A stretch of 64,000 nt of DNA from Clostridia bacterium (GCA_034926675.1 JAYFQW010000003.1:1-64000); one strand, 5' to 3'. Positions 33,382 through 42,571 are shown, counted from the stretch's first letter. Made by a program: numbers and translations. Notes: generated by a model from the sequence alone, not told the origin.

Positions 33382-34710
33382 TCACTTCACAACCAGGCTG
33401 GGCAGCCAGGTTATGATTTTCGGAAACACGATGCATAGCAGCAGACCGATGGCCTGAATGCCTATGAACACGGGCACGCTCTGGCACGCTTCCTGAAGCG
33501 TCATATCCTTCTCTGACATGGTCGACTTGAGGAAGAATATTGCATATCCGAACGGTGGAGTCAGGAACGATGTTTGCAGGTTTATGGCGACAGTCATGAG
33601 GAACCACAGCGGGTCGAAGCCCAGTTCTACTGCGATAGGAACGAAGATGGGCAGACACATCATGGCTATGCCGATCCAGTCGATGAACATGCCCAACACG
33701 AACACGATCAGCATCATCACGGTGAACACCACCCATCTGTTCCCGCTGCCCAGCGAGAAGAGGAGGTTCCTGACCATGTCGCCGCCGCCGATGCCGATAA
33801 AGGTGCCTGTGAAGAAGCTAGCGCCCATGACGAGCATCAACACCATAGCCGTTCCCTTGGCGGTATCGAAAATCGCGGCCTTGAATGTGTTCCATTCGAA
33901 TCGCCGATAAGCGATGACCATGACGAACGCCACAAACGCACCAATTGCCGCGGCCTCAGTGGGAGTGGCGATCCCAGCGAAGATCGATCCGAGCACCCCG
34001 ATGATGAGCAGCACAGGAGGAACCAGGTTGGTCAGCGCTTCTTTGATCACATCGGACCTGGAGAAGCCCGCCAACTCCTCCGCCGCCATGGCCGGACCGT
34101 CCTCCGGATGCCTGTAGCACCGGATCAGGACATACACTACATACAGGATAGCTAGGAAAATGCCAGGAACGACAGCGGCCACGAAGAGCTTGCCCACGGA
34201 GACGTTTGAGTACGACCCGAACAGGATCAGCATTATGCTGGGCGGAATCAGAATTCCGAGTGTCCCTCCAACCATGACGGTGCCTGCGGCAAGCTTCTTG
34301 TCGTAGTTGTACTTGAGCATTATCGGCATCGATAGGATCGCCATGGTAGTGACGGAAGCGGCAATCACTCCGGTGCATGCGGCGAAGACTGTCGACACGA
34401 TTATCACCGCGACGGCTATTCCTCCGCGCAGGCGGCCCATGAGCTTGTACAGTGCGTCGAACAGCTTGTCGGCCACCCCCGAAGTGGCCAGAATGTTGCC
34501 CATCAGTAGAAAGAGAGGTACTGCTAGCATCTCCCAGTTGCTCATGATCCCCCAGAGGCGGTTCATGTAGAAGGGGAGATACGAGGGGCCCATCGCCAGC
34601 ACGCCCACGATTAGGCCCGAAGACATGAGCACGAATCCCAGGTGATGCCCCATAAGCATCCCTATGAGCATGAGAGTGAACTGAAGTATCATAGCCAGTA
34701 CATCGCTCAT
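33382..34710 (-). CDS. dctM: TRAP transporter large permease DctM
   Basis: A 442-residue membrane protein with about 12 segments. DctM features are VPLFLLMGNILATSG, CTGVIAASVTTMAILSMPIM, GGTLGILIPPSIMLILFG and a C-terminal LTPPFGYAIFFLK. It uses the sodium gradient to take up the acid delivered by DctP. The ATG at 34710 lies just after the dctQ stop, and GGGAG is upstream. It is the last gene of the GntR-UxaA-nitrilase-TRAP operon. Confidence 0.95.
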   Translation of the reverse strand: MSDVLAMILQFTLMLIGMLMGHHLGFVLMSSGLIVGVLAMGPSYLPFYMNRLWGIMSNWEMLAVPLFLLMGNILATSGVADKLFDALYKLMGRLRGGIAVAVIIVSTVFAACTGVIAASVTTMAILSMPIMLKYNYDKKLAAGTVMVGGTLGILIPPSIMLILFGSYSNVSVGKLFVAAVVPGIFLAILYVVYVLIRCYRHPEDGPAMAAEELAGFSRSDVIKEALTNLVPPVLLIIGVLGSIFAGIATPTEAAAIGAFVAFVMVIAYRRFEWNTFKAAIFDTAKGTAMVLMLVMGASFFTGTFIGIGGGDMVRNLLFSLGSGNRWVVFTVMMLIVFVLGMFIDWIGIAMMCLPIFVPIAVELGFDPLWFLMTVAINLQTSFLTPPFGYAIFFLKSTMSEKDMTLQEACQSVPVFIGIQAIGLLLCIVFPKIITWLPSLVVK

Positions 34711-34711
34711 C

Positions 34712-35224
34712 CTAGTGCGCATCTCCCTTCTGCAACTCGACGATTCTCTTGAGGAATTCGGAGAGGCCGGCCATGAACAGAAGGGCAAATGCAATCGGGA
34801 TCACAGTCTTAATAGGGTACAGCGGGATTCTGTCGAGTGACTGAGTGACTTGCTTTCGCGCCCAGGCCATCGCGGCGTACCTGTATCCTTCCCTGACGAG
34901 CATTAGGGAAGGAATGAGCAGCATGACAGGGTACGTGATCAAATCGAGTACGGCCCTCTTCTTGGGTGGAAGTCTTTGATACAGGATGTCCACTCGCACA
35001 TGTGCGCCCTTGATGAGAGCCGTCGAGCTGTACAACAGGAAGTGCAAGGCGAATATCTGAGTGGCGACTGTCACCGTCCAGATGTGCGGATTGTTGAATA
35101 TCCTTCTTGTGACGACTTCATAGACCAGCAGTAGTGTCAGGGGGACTACGAGCCATTGCACGACCCGTCCTACCCATTCAAGAATCGAATCGAGAATCCG
35201 TATCGCTTTCTCTAGAGCGCTCAT
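34712..35224 (-). CDS. dctQ: TRAP transporter small permease DctQ
   Basis: A 170-residue protein with four membrane segments, including VVPLTLLLVYEVVTRRIFN, the DctQ hallmark. It pairs with DctM. ATG at 35224 has GGAGGGG six bases upstream, so the longer frame to 35239 is not used. It ends one base before the dctM start. Confidence 0.93.
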   Translation of the reverse strand: MSALEKAIRILDSILEWVGRVVQWLVVPLTLLLVYEVVTRRIFNNPHIWTVTVATQIFALHFLLYSSTALIKGAHVRVDILYQRLPPKKRAVLDLITYPVMLLIPSLMLVREGYRYAAMAWARKQVTQSLDRIPLYPIKTVIPIAFALLFMAGLSEFLKRIVELQKGDAH

Positions 35225-35356
35225 CAAGGTCCCCTCCATTGGGCTTGTGATATGCTCCCCTGGCTCGCGCGCCTTGGAGCATCCAAGCTCTGCCCTCGGG
35301 CAGGGGAAGAGGCGGCTATCGTCCCCTTCCTCCGCCGTTCGCGGCAGCAGGCAGAA

Positions 35357-36466
35357 CTACTTCTTCAACCAGGCATCCTTGACTTCTGGGAGGCTCTTGG
35401 TGATTCTTCCCGAGTGGAACGGTTCCTCAAGCTCCCTCCACAGGTTGTAAGTCTTCAAGTAGTCGACCTGCGACTTCAGAGTCTTTGCGTAGTCGGGGTT
35501 CTTTGAGGCGAAGTCCTCCATGACCTTCTTGGCCACGACCTCCATATCAGACCAGAACTTCTCGTCAGCCTTGCTAACCTTCACCCCGTAGTCGAGGAAC
35601 TTCTTGGTGCCCAGTGCACTCTGCCAGTTCATGAAGGACGTGCTCTCCACCACACACCCCTTGGTGACTTCCTCGAAGATGACCCGGTAGTTCTCTGGCA
35701 GTGCCTTCCAGGCATTCGCATTGACTAGTGTGTAGTAGACGCAAGCAGTCTGATACCATGCAGGTGCAATCCAATACTTGGCTACCTCCTGGAATCCCAG
35801 ATCCCAGTCGACGTTGGGGGTCATGAACTCGAACGCGTCGATGATGCTTCTCTGCATGGCGTCATACAGCTCGCCGCCGGAGACGTTGGTGGGAGCGGCG
35901 CCCAGCCTGCGCAAGATCTCCTGGCTTTCTGGGGGAGCGATTCTGATTTTCATGCCCTTGAAGTCAGTGACCTTTTTTATCTCCTTGTGGCTTCTGAACC
36001 CGGCCTCGAGGTCGAAGATGGAGTTGGGGAAAGCCACAATCTTGTACCTCTGGAGTATATCGTTCATCTGTTTCAGCCCATCCATTTGATACAGCCAGTT
36101 GAGATAATCCTGCTGTGACATGTACAGAGGAACGGTAGAGAACAGCGTGAATGCCGAGTTGAGACCGGCCTGATACGCGGGCGCAGTGCTTCCAGCCTGG
36201 AATGCTCCGGAACTTACAGAGTCGAAAGTCTCGAAGGCCGGGACCATCTCGCCCGCCGCGTAGACCTTGATCGAGAACTTGCCGTTCGTTGCCTTGCCCA
36301 CTTTCTCGGCTATGTACTGGTCATACTTGTACAGAGGGTTGTTCACATCCCACGCGGACACATAATGCCACTTGACTGTCGGATTGTCGGCCGCAGCAGA
36401 CGCAATGCCCGCCACCAGGATCAATGTCAGAGCAAATGCTACTACCGTTAGTCGGTTCTTTGCCAT
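35357..36466 (-). CDS. dctP: TRAP transporter substrate-binding protein DctP
   Basis: A 369-residue binding protein with a signal peptide (1-26, ending GIASAAA). The DctP core has KGMKIRIAPPESQEILRRLGAAP, including the Arg that usually holds a carboxylate, and SGGELYDAMQRSIIDAFEF. The ligand is probably an organic acid. AGGAGG precedes the ATG. It lies between the nitrilase gene and dctQ. Confidence 0.94.
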   Translation of the reverse strand: MAKNRLTVVAFALTLILVAGIASAAADNPTVKWHYVSAWDVNNPLYKYDQYIAEKVGKATNGKFSIKVYAAGEMVPAFETFDSVSSGAFQAGSTAPAYQAGLNSAFTLFSTVPLYMSQQDYLNWLYQMDGLKQMNDILQRYKIVAFPNSIFDLEAGFRSHKEIKKVTDFKGMKIRIAPPESQEILRRLGAAPTNVSGGELYDAMQRSIIDAFEFMTPNVDWDLGFQEVAKYWIAPAWYQTACVYYTLVNANAWKALPENYRVIFEEVTKGCVVESTSFMNWQSALGTKKFLDYGVKVSKADEKFWSDMEVVAKKVMEDFASKNPDYAKTLKSQVDYLKTYNLWRELEEPFHSGRITKSLPEVKDAWLKK

Positions 36467-36520
36467 TACAATTGCCTCCTTTAGTGGATACGCAATGTGT
36501 GGGTACGGTGGAACCTGAGA

Positions 36521-37492
36521 TCAGAATCCGCTAGTCCATTCAACAGGGATTTTTTTTTCCTCGTTCACAAGCAGTCTGAAGACATCAGAACGCGAGTACT
36601 GTCCGACAACATCCAGGTCAAACCTGCTTTTGGCAATGAGACTGAGATCCAAGTCTCCGACGATTATGTCCTCTTTGCCAAACACCGGACCAGCCACGTA
36701 CTTGCCCATTGGATCCACGATCGCGCTTCCTCCGGTGCACATCACCTCCGGCGCAGAGGCCAGTTCGTCATAGCAGGCCAGATCTGTGGGGTACATGTCT
36801 TTCGTCGTGAACTGGTTGCAGCCGATCACGAAGCATCTCCCCTCGACAGCAATGTGGCGCAGCGTACACTGCCACTCGTCGCGCGAATCGGCCGTTGGCG
36901 CCAGATACAGGTCAACGCCTTTTGCGTACATCGCCGCCCGCGCAAGGGGCATGTAGTTCTCCCAGCAGATCATTGCGCCCATTTTGCCGTAGGGCGTGTC
37001 GACGGCGGTAAGAGTGCTGCCGTCGCCCTCTCCCCAGATAAGCCGTTCGGAAGCTGTGGGTTTGAGCTTTCGATGCTTGCCAAGCAGCTTGCCGTCGGGA
37101 CCGAAGAAAAGCACTGTGCAGTACACAGTGCTGCGGCTGAACTCCGTGTCGCGCTCGATCACTCCGATGGATAGATATGCATTAGCCGTCTGAGCTGCCT
37201 TGCCCAGTGTGTCAGTTGTCTTGCTTGGCACTGGCACCGAGTTCTCCAGATAACGCTCCCAGTCTGCCCTGCCTTCTGCCGAGCGGCTCCCCACGACTGT
37301 CTTGAAAGCGAGACCTCGTGGATAGCACGGGATGAACGCCTCGGGGAACACGATTATGTTGGCGCCCTTTTCCGTAGCCTGGGCAGTCAAAGCCACCGCT
37401 TTCTCGACTGTGGCCTCTCTGTCCATGATTACCGAAGCAGCTTGAACTACAGCTACACGAACCGATCCTACTTCTTCAGCCATGACCGACAA
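36521..37492 (-). CDS. Nitrilase
   Basis: A 323-residue carbon-nitrogen hydrolase of the true nitrilase branch, which converts a nitrile to a carboxylic acid and ammonia. The catalytic Glu is in VFPEAFIPCYPRG, the Lys in KHRKLKPT and the Cys in MICWENYMP. The VGSRSAEGR segment is typical of nitrilases and not of amidases. TTG at 37492 has GGAGG six bases upstream; ATG at 37483 is the alternative. It sits between the UxaA genes and the TRAP genes, suggesting the imported acid or its product carries a nitrile. Confidence 0.88.
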   Translation of the reverse strand: MSVMAEEVGSVRVAVVQAASVIMDREATVEKAVALTAQATEKGANIIVFPEAFIPCYPRGLAFKTVVGSRSAEGRADWERYLENSVPVPSKTTDTLGKAAQTANAYLSIGVIERDTEFSRSTVYCTVLFFGPDGKLLGKHRKLKPTASERLIWGEGDGSTLTAVDTPYGKMGAMICWENYMPLARAAMYAKGVDLYLAPTADSRDEWQCTLRHIAVEGRCFVIGCNQFTTKDMYPTDLACYDELASAPEVMCTGGSAIVDPMGKYVAGPVFGKEDIIVGDLDLSLIAKSRFDLDVVGQYSRSDVFRLLVNEEKKIPVEWTSGF

Positions 37493-37575
37493 CTAGAACC
37501 TCCTCTCATTCGACGCCAGATGCAAGCGATAGTGAGCGCAGAAGTCAACCTCCTTTCGTTCCCGATACCGCCACC

Positions 37576-38736
37576 TCAGATGACGGGGCCGAGCGTGTAG
37601 ATGTCCATGGACGTGGTGTATCTGATTTCCTCGCTCTTGGTGACCTCTCCCGACATGACCCTGATGAGATGGGCCAGGGTCTCCTCGCCCAACTCCTCGA
37701 TGCTCTTCTCGCCGGTGATGATCAACCCGGCGTTCACGTCCATGTCGCCAGCCATGTTCTCATAGGTCAAAGGGTTTCCGCAAATCTTCAGAACAGGCGC
37801 GATAGGAAAGCCCTGGGGAGCCCCGCGCCCAGTAGAGAACAGAATCGCCTGCGCGCCGGCGATGGACATGGCCGTCAGCACCTCGATCTCCCTGCCCGGA
37901 GTGTCTTTGATCCACAGGCCCGGGCTGGAAGGGGCTTCCGTGTACTCCAGAACTCCTTCGATGGGTTTAGTGCCTGACTTGACGATCGCGCCCAGCGATT
38001 TCTCCTCGATGGTACTCAGGCCGCCCTTGATGTTCCCGGGAGTTGGCTGCCCGTTGCGCATGTCGACACCCATGGACTTGGCCCTATCTTCCATGCGGGC
38101 CACAATCTCGTATATCCTGGCGGCAACCTCCGGCGTTTTGGCCCTTCGGGCCAGTATGTGCTCAGCTCCGATGAACTCAGTCGTTTCGCCAAAGATCACC
38201 GTGCCGCCGGCTTCGACAATCCTGTCTGCCAGGTATCCTATGACTACATTGGATGCCAGGCCCGAGGTTGCGTCTGATGCGCCGCACTTGATGCCTGTGA
38301 TCACAGACGCCAGGTCCACGTCCTGCCGCTGTTGACCGGAGATCCCTATAGCCAGCTTCTGAGCAAGGTCCATGCCGGCCTGAATAGCCCTGGCCGTACC
38401 GCCGATCTCCTGCACATTCACCCGTTCCACAGGTTTGCCCGTTGCCGCGATCTCCTCCACAAGCCGGTCGGTGTCGACGCCTTCGCAACCCAGGCTGACC
38501 ACCAGAACCGCGCCAGCATTCGGATTCTGCCCCAGCTTAATCAGGGAATCCGTGACTCTTGTCAGGTCGGGCGGGAGTTGGCAGCATCCCTGGTGATGGT
38601 AGATTCCCCTGGTCATTGTGGTGCGGTCTGTAATGGCCTCGACTACCTCGTTCACGCAGACGACAGAAGGTATGACGGCAACGTAGTTCCTGGAACCCAC
38701 TGTTCCGTCTGAACGTACGTATCCACGGAATTTCAC
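37576..38736 (-). CDS. UxaA/GarD-type hydro-lyase, large (C-terminal) subunit
   Basis: A 386-residue protein matching the C-terminal catalytic part of altronate and galactarate dehydratases. Motifs include RSDGTVGSRNYVAVIPSVVC, YHHQGCCQLPPD and the Cys-bearing ITGIKCGASDATSG. Such enzymes remove water from sugar acids at an iron site. The gene starts with GTG at 38736 in a GTGA overlap with the small-subunit gene. The exact substrate is not known; many relatives act on other hydroxy acids. Confidence 0.88.
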   Translation of the reverse strand: MKFRGYVRSDGTVGSRNYVAVIPSVVCVNEVVEAITDRTTMTRGIYHHQGCCQLPPDLTRVTDSLIKLGQNPNAGAVLVVSLGCEGVDTDRLVEEIAATGKPVERVNVQEIGGTARAIQAGMDLAQKLAIGISGQQRQDVDLASVITGIKCGASDATSGLASNVVIGYLADRIVEAGGTVIFGETTEFIGAEHILARRAKTPEVAARIYEIVARMEDRAKSMGVDMRNGQPTPGNIKGGLSTIEEKSLGAIVKSGTKPIEGVLEYTEAPSSPGLWIKDTPGREIEVLTAMSIAGAQAILFSTGRGAPQGFPIAPVLKICGNPLTYENMAGDMDVNAGLIITGEKSIEELGEETLAHLIRVMSGEVTKSEEIRYTTSMDIYTLGPVI

Positions 38737-39053
38737 CTGGACTCCGCCTCTCTTTCCCAGTCGCCCCGCCCGCGAGTGCTTTCGACGTTGTGAACATGAA
38801 CATGCTGCCCAGTGCGGATATCGCTTGTCGCGACGCCGATCTGCTCTCCATACTTGATGATGCCCTCGCCCTTTCGTGTATCTCTGAGAGCGATCTTGTG
38901 TCCATATGGGATGTCGCCAGTCACCACCACACTGGTCCGTCGCCCCTGCCTGTCCACTACCTCCACTTCATGCGACGCGCAGGCGCTGCAGAAGAGAGTA
39001 GCTACATTATCGCGATCATTGACTTTGAGACCGGTGAGTCTGTCATCATGCAC
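38733..39053 (-). CDS. UxaA-type hydro-lyase, small (SAF domain) subunit
   Basis: A 106-residue SAF-domain protein, the N-terminal part of UxaA made as a separate chain. It contains VNDRDNVATLF, IPYGHKIALRD and IIKYGEQIGVATSDIRTGQHVHVHN. The frame is open further upstream, but GTG at 39053 with GGAGGAGG ten bases upstream gives the usual length. It overlaps the large-subunit gene by four bases. Confidence 0.85.
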   Translation of the reverse strand: MHDDRLTGLKVNDRDNVATLFCSACASHEVEVVDRQGRRTSVVVTGDIPYGHKIALRDTRKGEGIIKYGEQIGVATSDIRTGQHVHVHNVESTRGRGDWEREAESR

Positions 39054-39111
39054 GAGTACATCGCCTCCTCCTGGCTGCCATTGATTGTTGCCCTTGACGC
39101 ACCTATCTCGT

Positions 39112-39777
39112 TCACTCCTGCGTGTCTTTCTGCAATTGCAGGCGTTCCACAACGGCCGCACGAGTGCTCGTAATGTGCTCACGCATCTGCTTGCCTGCCT
39201 CTCGTGGATCGCCCGCGGCAAGCGCCCTGAGCACACTCCGGTGTTCTTCCACAGAGTCAGGAAACCGGCCAGGCAGTGCCACTGATGCCTTCATCACCAC
39301 ACGGATCTTGTCGTGGAGCAGCGGCATGATCTCTTTAAGCGCGATGTTGTCGCCCATATTGATGATGGCGCTGTGGAAGGCGGAATCTAGCACGCTGTAA
39401 CTGCTCAGATCCCCATTGGCCCCGGCCGCCTCGCTCTCGTCGATGATGCTCTCGAGTTTCGCAATGTCGCCCTGCGTGACCCGGACCGCGGCTTTCTCTG
39501 CGGCCAGTTCCTCCAGAACCTCTCTGACTTCCAGGTAATCAGCAACTTCCTCGTAGGACATTGTCCGCACTGCGACTCCCTTTCCGGGAACCCGCTCCAC
39601 CAATCGTTCGCTAGCAAGACGCGCCAGTGCCTCTCGCACCGGAGTTTTGCTCACATTGAGCTCCTCTGCGAGAGCGCTTTCAACCAGGCGTTCTCCTACA
39701 CTTGTCTCCCCGCATACGATTCGATGCTTGATGGCTTTGTACACTTGGTCTGTTATGTTCTCCGGACGAGTTATCAT
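39112..39777 (-). CDS. GntR family transcriptional regulator (FCD subfamily)
   Basis: A 221-residue regulator. The winged helix (about 8-72) contains SALAEELNVSKTPVREALARL, and the helical FCD ligand domain follows with the metal-binding pattern Asp/His/His. Members usually respond to the acid whose catabolic genes they control. It is the first gene of the operon, 58 bases before the UxaA small subunit, so it probably controls its own operon. AGGAGG is upstream, with a long spacer. Confidence 0.92.
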   Translation of the reverse strand: MITRPENITDQVYKAIKHRIVCGETSVGERLVESALAEELNVSKTPVREALARLASERLVERVPGKGVAVRTMSYEEVADYLEVREVLEELAAEKAAVRVTQGDIAKLESIIDESEAAGANGDLSSYSVLDSAFHSAIINMGDNIALKEIMPLLHDKIRVVMKASVALPGRFPDSVEEHRSVLRALAAGDPREAGKQMREHITSTRAAVVERLQLQKDTQE

Positions 39778-39898
39778 GCTGTGTAAGCCTGCCTCCTTGA
39801 CCTTATGTCAGACGCTGCGAATCTCGCTCTGCACAAGTCCACACTCCGCTTTCTGAAGCGGTCACGCGAACACGCCGGATACGGTATTCGACATACGG

Positions 39899-39918
39899 CA
39901 TATGGTATATGATATATC
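39899..39918. promoter_or_regulatory. Possible operator for the GntR regulator
   Basis: CATATGGTATATG (5+5 inverted repeat) is followed at once by the palindrome GATATATC. On the minus strand TTCGCG, 17 bases, TATATC could be a weak promoter over the same bases. GntR-FCD proteins bind short AT-rich inverted repeats at such places. The assignment is inference from position. Confidence 0.35.
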
Positions 39919-40005
39919 GACGTTACACTTCTACGCGAACTCACGAGTTCCTGCCGTAATATATCGTTCTTTTCACATTTCGCTGGCGAGTTCGATACTG
40001 AGGGC

Positions 40006-40043
40006 ACAAGGAAGCGCGAGGCCAGAGCCTCGCGCTTCCTTGT
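40006..40043. terminator. Strong hairpin after the M20 peptidase gene
   Basis: A perfect 17-bp stem with loop CAGA. The T run (TTTT) is on the plus-strand side, while the peptidase gene it follows reads on the minus strand. It may stop transcripts in both directions or shield the GntR promoter region. Confidence 0.65.
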
Positions 40044-40121
40044 TTTGCCGTCAGCTGCCTTCGGGCTTACCTAGCTCCCATACCAGGATGTCTGGTGGAT
40101 CTCCTCGGAGTATGCGTCAAC

Positions 40122-41774
40122 CTACTTGGCATGAATGTACCCGTATAGCCACTGGTCGCCTCCGATTGCCGACACATACACAACCTTCAGGCGCTGACCC
40201 ACCGCTACTGGTGCGCTGAGCGGGAAGGAGATCTCGTTCTGATCAGCCGACGCCCCTGAAGCTATGGTATACTTCCCAAGCTCGGCCCCTGCCATGTCCG
40301 TGACAATGATCTGATCTCCCGAGGCCTCCTTGAACTCAGTTTGTAGTGCAACGAATCTGGCTGTCCCGCTCGACGCAGTTACTCCAACTCCGGGGGCCTC
40401 AGGATACGCCACATCCGGGATTATGGCCTTGCCCTCGTATGGCGGCAGTCCCTTCATCCTCTCGGCAAACTCCGCCTTGACCTTGCCAAGGGAATCAGCA
40501 TTCGTGAGCAGTTCCATTCCGATGGATGCGAGGCCCTGCGATGCCACGATTGCTCCCTGAATGCCATACACGGAACCCGACTGCACAGCTGAACTCGCGG
40601 AATGGCCTGGGGCGCCAGGCGTCCAGGTGGCAACACTCATGGTCGCACTCGGTGTCTTCCATGTTACATCGCCGATGGGGTCCGATCCGAAACTCTGCCC
40701 ACCTGTGGGCTCCTTCACCTCGGCATCGGGCACGCCCTTCACGCCGAGAGCTTCCATGGCGGCCATGTCGGTGGCACTGAACTGCGCAGGCTCTATCGTT
40801 TTCAGAGTGTCGGCCATCATGTATGCAAGGGTCTTGTTGGGCACCTTGTTATATATGCCGGAACTGAATCCTATCTCAAGCTCGGTCCCTGTGGCGAGAG
40901 CCGCCCCCTTGGCGCAGTCGTCGATGCGGGCCCTGGCTAGGGAGACATCGGGGTACTTGGGGCCGCGGATGAAGTATCGGCTCGCGGCTGTGGCAGGCAC
41001 GATATTGGGCGCTGCTCCGCCATCAGTGATCACGTAGTGGATCCTCATCTCCTGTATGAGATGCTCTCGCAGGTAGTTCACGGATACGTTCATTATCTCA
41101 ACGGCGTCGAGCGCACTCAGGCCCTTCTCAGGCGCAGCCGAGGCGTGAGCAGCTTTGCCCTTGAACTTATACTCGACATGGTCCATGGCCATGGTGCTGC
41201 CGTACTCGGACCCGTTCTCATCACTGGCATGGAAGCTAATGAGAGCATCCACATCATCGTAGTAGCCTGCCGCAGCAACCAGAGGCGCGACATCCCACAC
41301 TTCTTCCGCTGGGTTAATGAAGATCTTAACAGTGCCTGGCAGACCGTGAGCCTGCAGGGCCTCCTTGATCGAGATCGCAGCCACCACCCCAGCAGCAGTG
41401 TTCAGGTTGTGCCCGCATCCATGGCCAATCCCAGGCAGGGCGTCGATGTCTTCATATATCCCTAACACGGGAGCGCCCGATCCCCAGGCAGCCACAAGGG
41501 CGGTGGGCACTCCGGCCACCGACTGCACGATGCTGAAACCAGCGTCAGCCAGCACTTGATGCACCTTTATGTATGATTTGTACTCAGCGAGGCCAATCTC
41601 AGCGTAATCCCAGAGCGACTTGGCGATATCGGTGGTCAAGCCGGCGTGGGCAGCAGCGTACTGAGCCGCAGTCGCCTTCGGATCAGCCGCAGTCGCCCCG
41701 GGCAGGGCAAGGAATGCGATTGATATACATGCAGTAATCAGTGAAATTGATGCAATCCTCCAGATGTGTTTCAT
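40122..41774 (-). CDS. Secreted M20D amidohydrolase (AbgB-like)
   Basis: A 550-residue protein. It has a signal peptide (1-30, ending ATAADP) and then an M20D fold similar to p-aminobenzoyl-glutamate and acyl-amino acid hydrolases. Metal-site motifs are DIDALPGIGHGCGHNLNTAAG and NPAEEVWDVAP. The usual span between the Asp and the HGCGHN motif is shortened. A C-terminal beta-rich part of about 90 residues follows the peptidase domain. It likely frees amino acids or aromatic acids outside the cell. AGGAGG lies upstream, and a TATAAT promoter is at 41813-41841. Confidence 0.85.
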   Translation of the reverse strand: MKHIWRIASISLITACISIAFLALPGATAADPKATAAQYAAAHAGLTTDIAKSLWDYAEIGLAEYKSYIKVHQVLADAGFSIVQSVAGVPTALVAAWGSGAPVLGIYEDIDALPGIGHGCGHNLNTAAGVVAAISIKEALQAHGLPGTVKIFINPAEEVWDVAPLVAAAGYYDDVDALISFHASDENGSEYGSTMAMDHVEYKFKGKAAHASAAPEKGLSALDAVEIMNVSVNYLREHLIQEMRIHYVITDGGAAPNIVPATAASRYFIRGPKYPDVSLARARIDDCAKGAALATGTELEIGFSSGIYNKVPNKTLAYMMADTLKTIEPAQFSATDMAAMEALGVKGVPDAEVKEPTGGQSFGSDPIGDVTWKTPSATMSVATWTPGAPGHSASSAVQSGSVYGIQGAIVASQGLASIGMELLTNADSLGKVKAEFAERMKGLPPYEGKAIIPDVAYPEAPGVGVTASSGTARFVALQTEFKEASGDQIIVTDMAGAELGKYTIASGASADQNEISFPLSAPVAVGQRLKVVYVSAIGGDQWLYGYIHAK

Positions 41775-41812
41775 AGCAGGTGGCGACCTCCTTATGTTGT
41801 CCGCATGCACGG

Positions 41813-41841
41813 ATTATACTCCGTATGTTTATGCAATGCAA
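41813..41841 (-). promoter_or_regulatory. Sigma-A promoter of the M20 peptidase
   Basis: The minus strand reads TTGCAT, 17 bases, TATAAT. The -10 box is perfect and lies inside the inverted repeat ACGGA-N6-TCCGT, which could be an operator. Confidence 0.65.
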
Positions 41842-41962
41842 GCGCATTTTAACGTTTTGCAGAGCGTCTCCATGTGCATTTCCGCACTTACTGGCGTTCC
41901 CTGAGCGCTCCGACGCATCTCATGCCTCCCCTGCCTCATTGCTATTCCGACCATGCCCCTCT

Positions 41963-41986
41963 GTCCTCATGTCCTCATGTCCTCAT
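41963..41986. repeat. 8-base tandem repeat, three copies
   Basis: GTCCTCAT occurs three times head to tail just before the nucleotidyltransferase remnant. No function is apparent. Confidence 0.8.
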
Positions 41987-41991
41987 GCCGA

Positions 41992-42240
41992 TCATGCCGG
42001 ATCCGCACCACAGTAGTCAACTCCGTGGTGCTTCACAGGGAACAGCTCGAAAAGGCCCTCAAGCGAAAACACTTGATGGGCAATGACATGGAGGTCCACA
42101 GAATCCTCCTTGCTTCCTCGGATGGAGGCGGCGGTGATCTTCATCAGGCCAATGTCCCTGGCATCTGCGATCTGCACACCTCGAAATGGCACAGTCGGAA
42201 ACAGCAGTCCATGCCTATAATGCATGAACGTTGCTCTCAC
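41992..42240 (-). pseudogene. Remnant of an AbiEii-type nucleotidyltransferase toxin gene
   Basis: An 82-codon frame whose translation resembles the C-terminal part of AbiEii/AbiGii nucleotidyltransferases: FRGVQIADARDIGLMKI, then RGSKEDSVDLHVI and SLEGLFELF. The N-terminal catalytic part with its GS...D motif is absent and no antitoxin gene is seen. It reads as a decayed abortive-infection or toxin-antitoxin locus. Confidence 0.55.
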
Positions 42241-42337
42241 GCGGGCTGAAGAAGTCCAGATCTAGCGACTGCCTGTGGCCGAGCTGTAGGGATGCCCCAG
42301 TGCCATCGGCCAGGTAGTAGTTCTGCTAAAGGCGCGC

Positions 42338-42396
42338 GGTTTTCAGCGATAGGCGGCAGTTGTTTCTGATAACCTCGACTATCGGCTGAAAAAACC
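42338..42396. repeat. Inverted repeat
   Basis: GGTTTTCAGCGATAG (42338-42352) faces CTATCGGCTGAAAAAACC (42379-42396). It pairs over about 14 bases with a mismatch and a small bulge across a 26-base spacer. Confidence 0.6.
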
Positions 42397-42539
42397 TTCA
42401 ATCCTGTGCCGTCAGGGTTCCGAATGTGGGCTGGGGTTCCGAGGGCGCCCAGAATACTGGCGCCTCGGCCCCCAGACCACCAGCATTGTTGGCGCCCCAG
42501 CGGGCATGGAGACACACGTTTGGCCAGGTCGGGTGGTCA

Positions 42540-42571
42540 GCGTGGCGCGCTGCTGCAGCTGCGCGCCACGC
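42540..42571. repeat. 32-base near-perfect palindrome
   Basis: Perfect 11-base arms (GCGTGGCGCGC and its complement) flank a centre with the palindrome GCTGCAGC bordered by a T on each side. Only one base pair is mismatched over the full 32 bases. Confidence 0.85.

Larger units (their letters stand above)
39778..40121. other. Intergenic region upstream of the GntR operon
   Basis: A 344-base gap between the M20 peptidase stop and the GntR start. It holds an AT-rich run of near-palindromic steps (39890-39920) and a strong hairpin (40006-40043). A hairpin CCGCTTTCTGAAGCGG also lies at 39848-39863. No ORF is credible. Confidence 0.5.
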
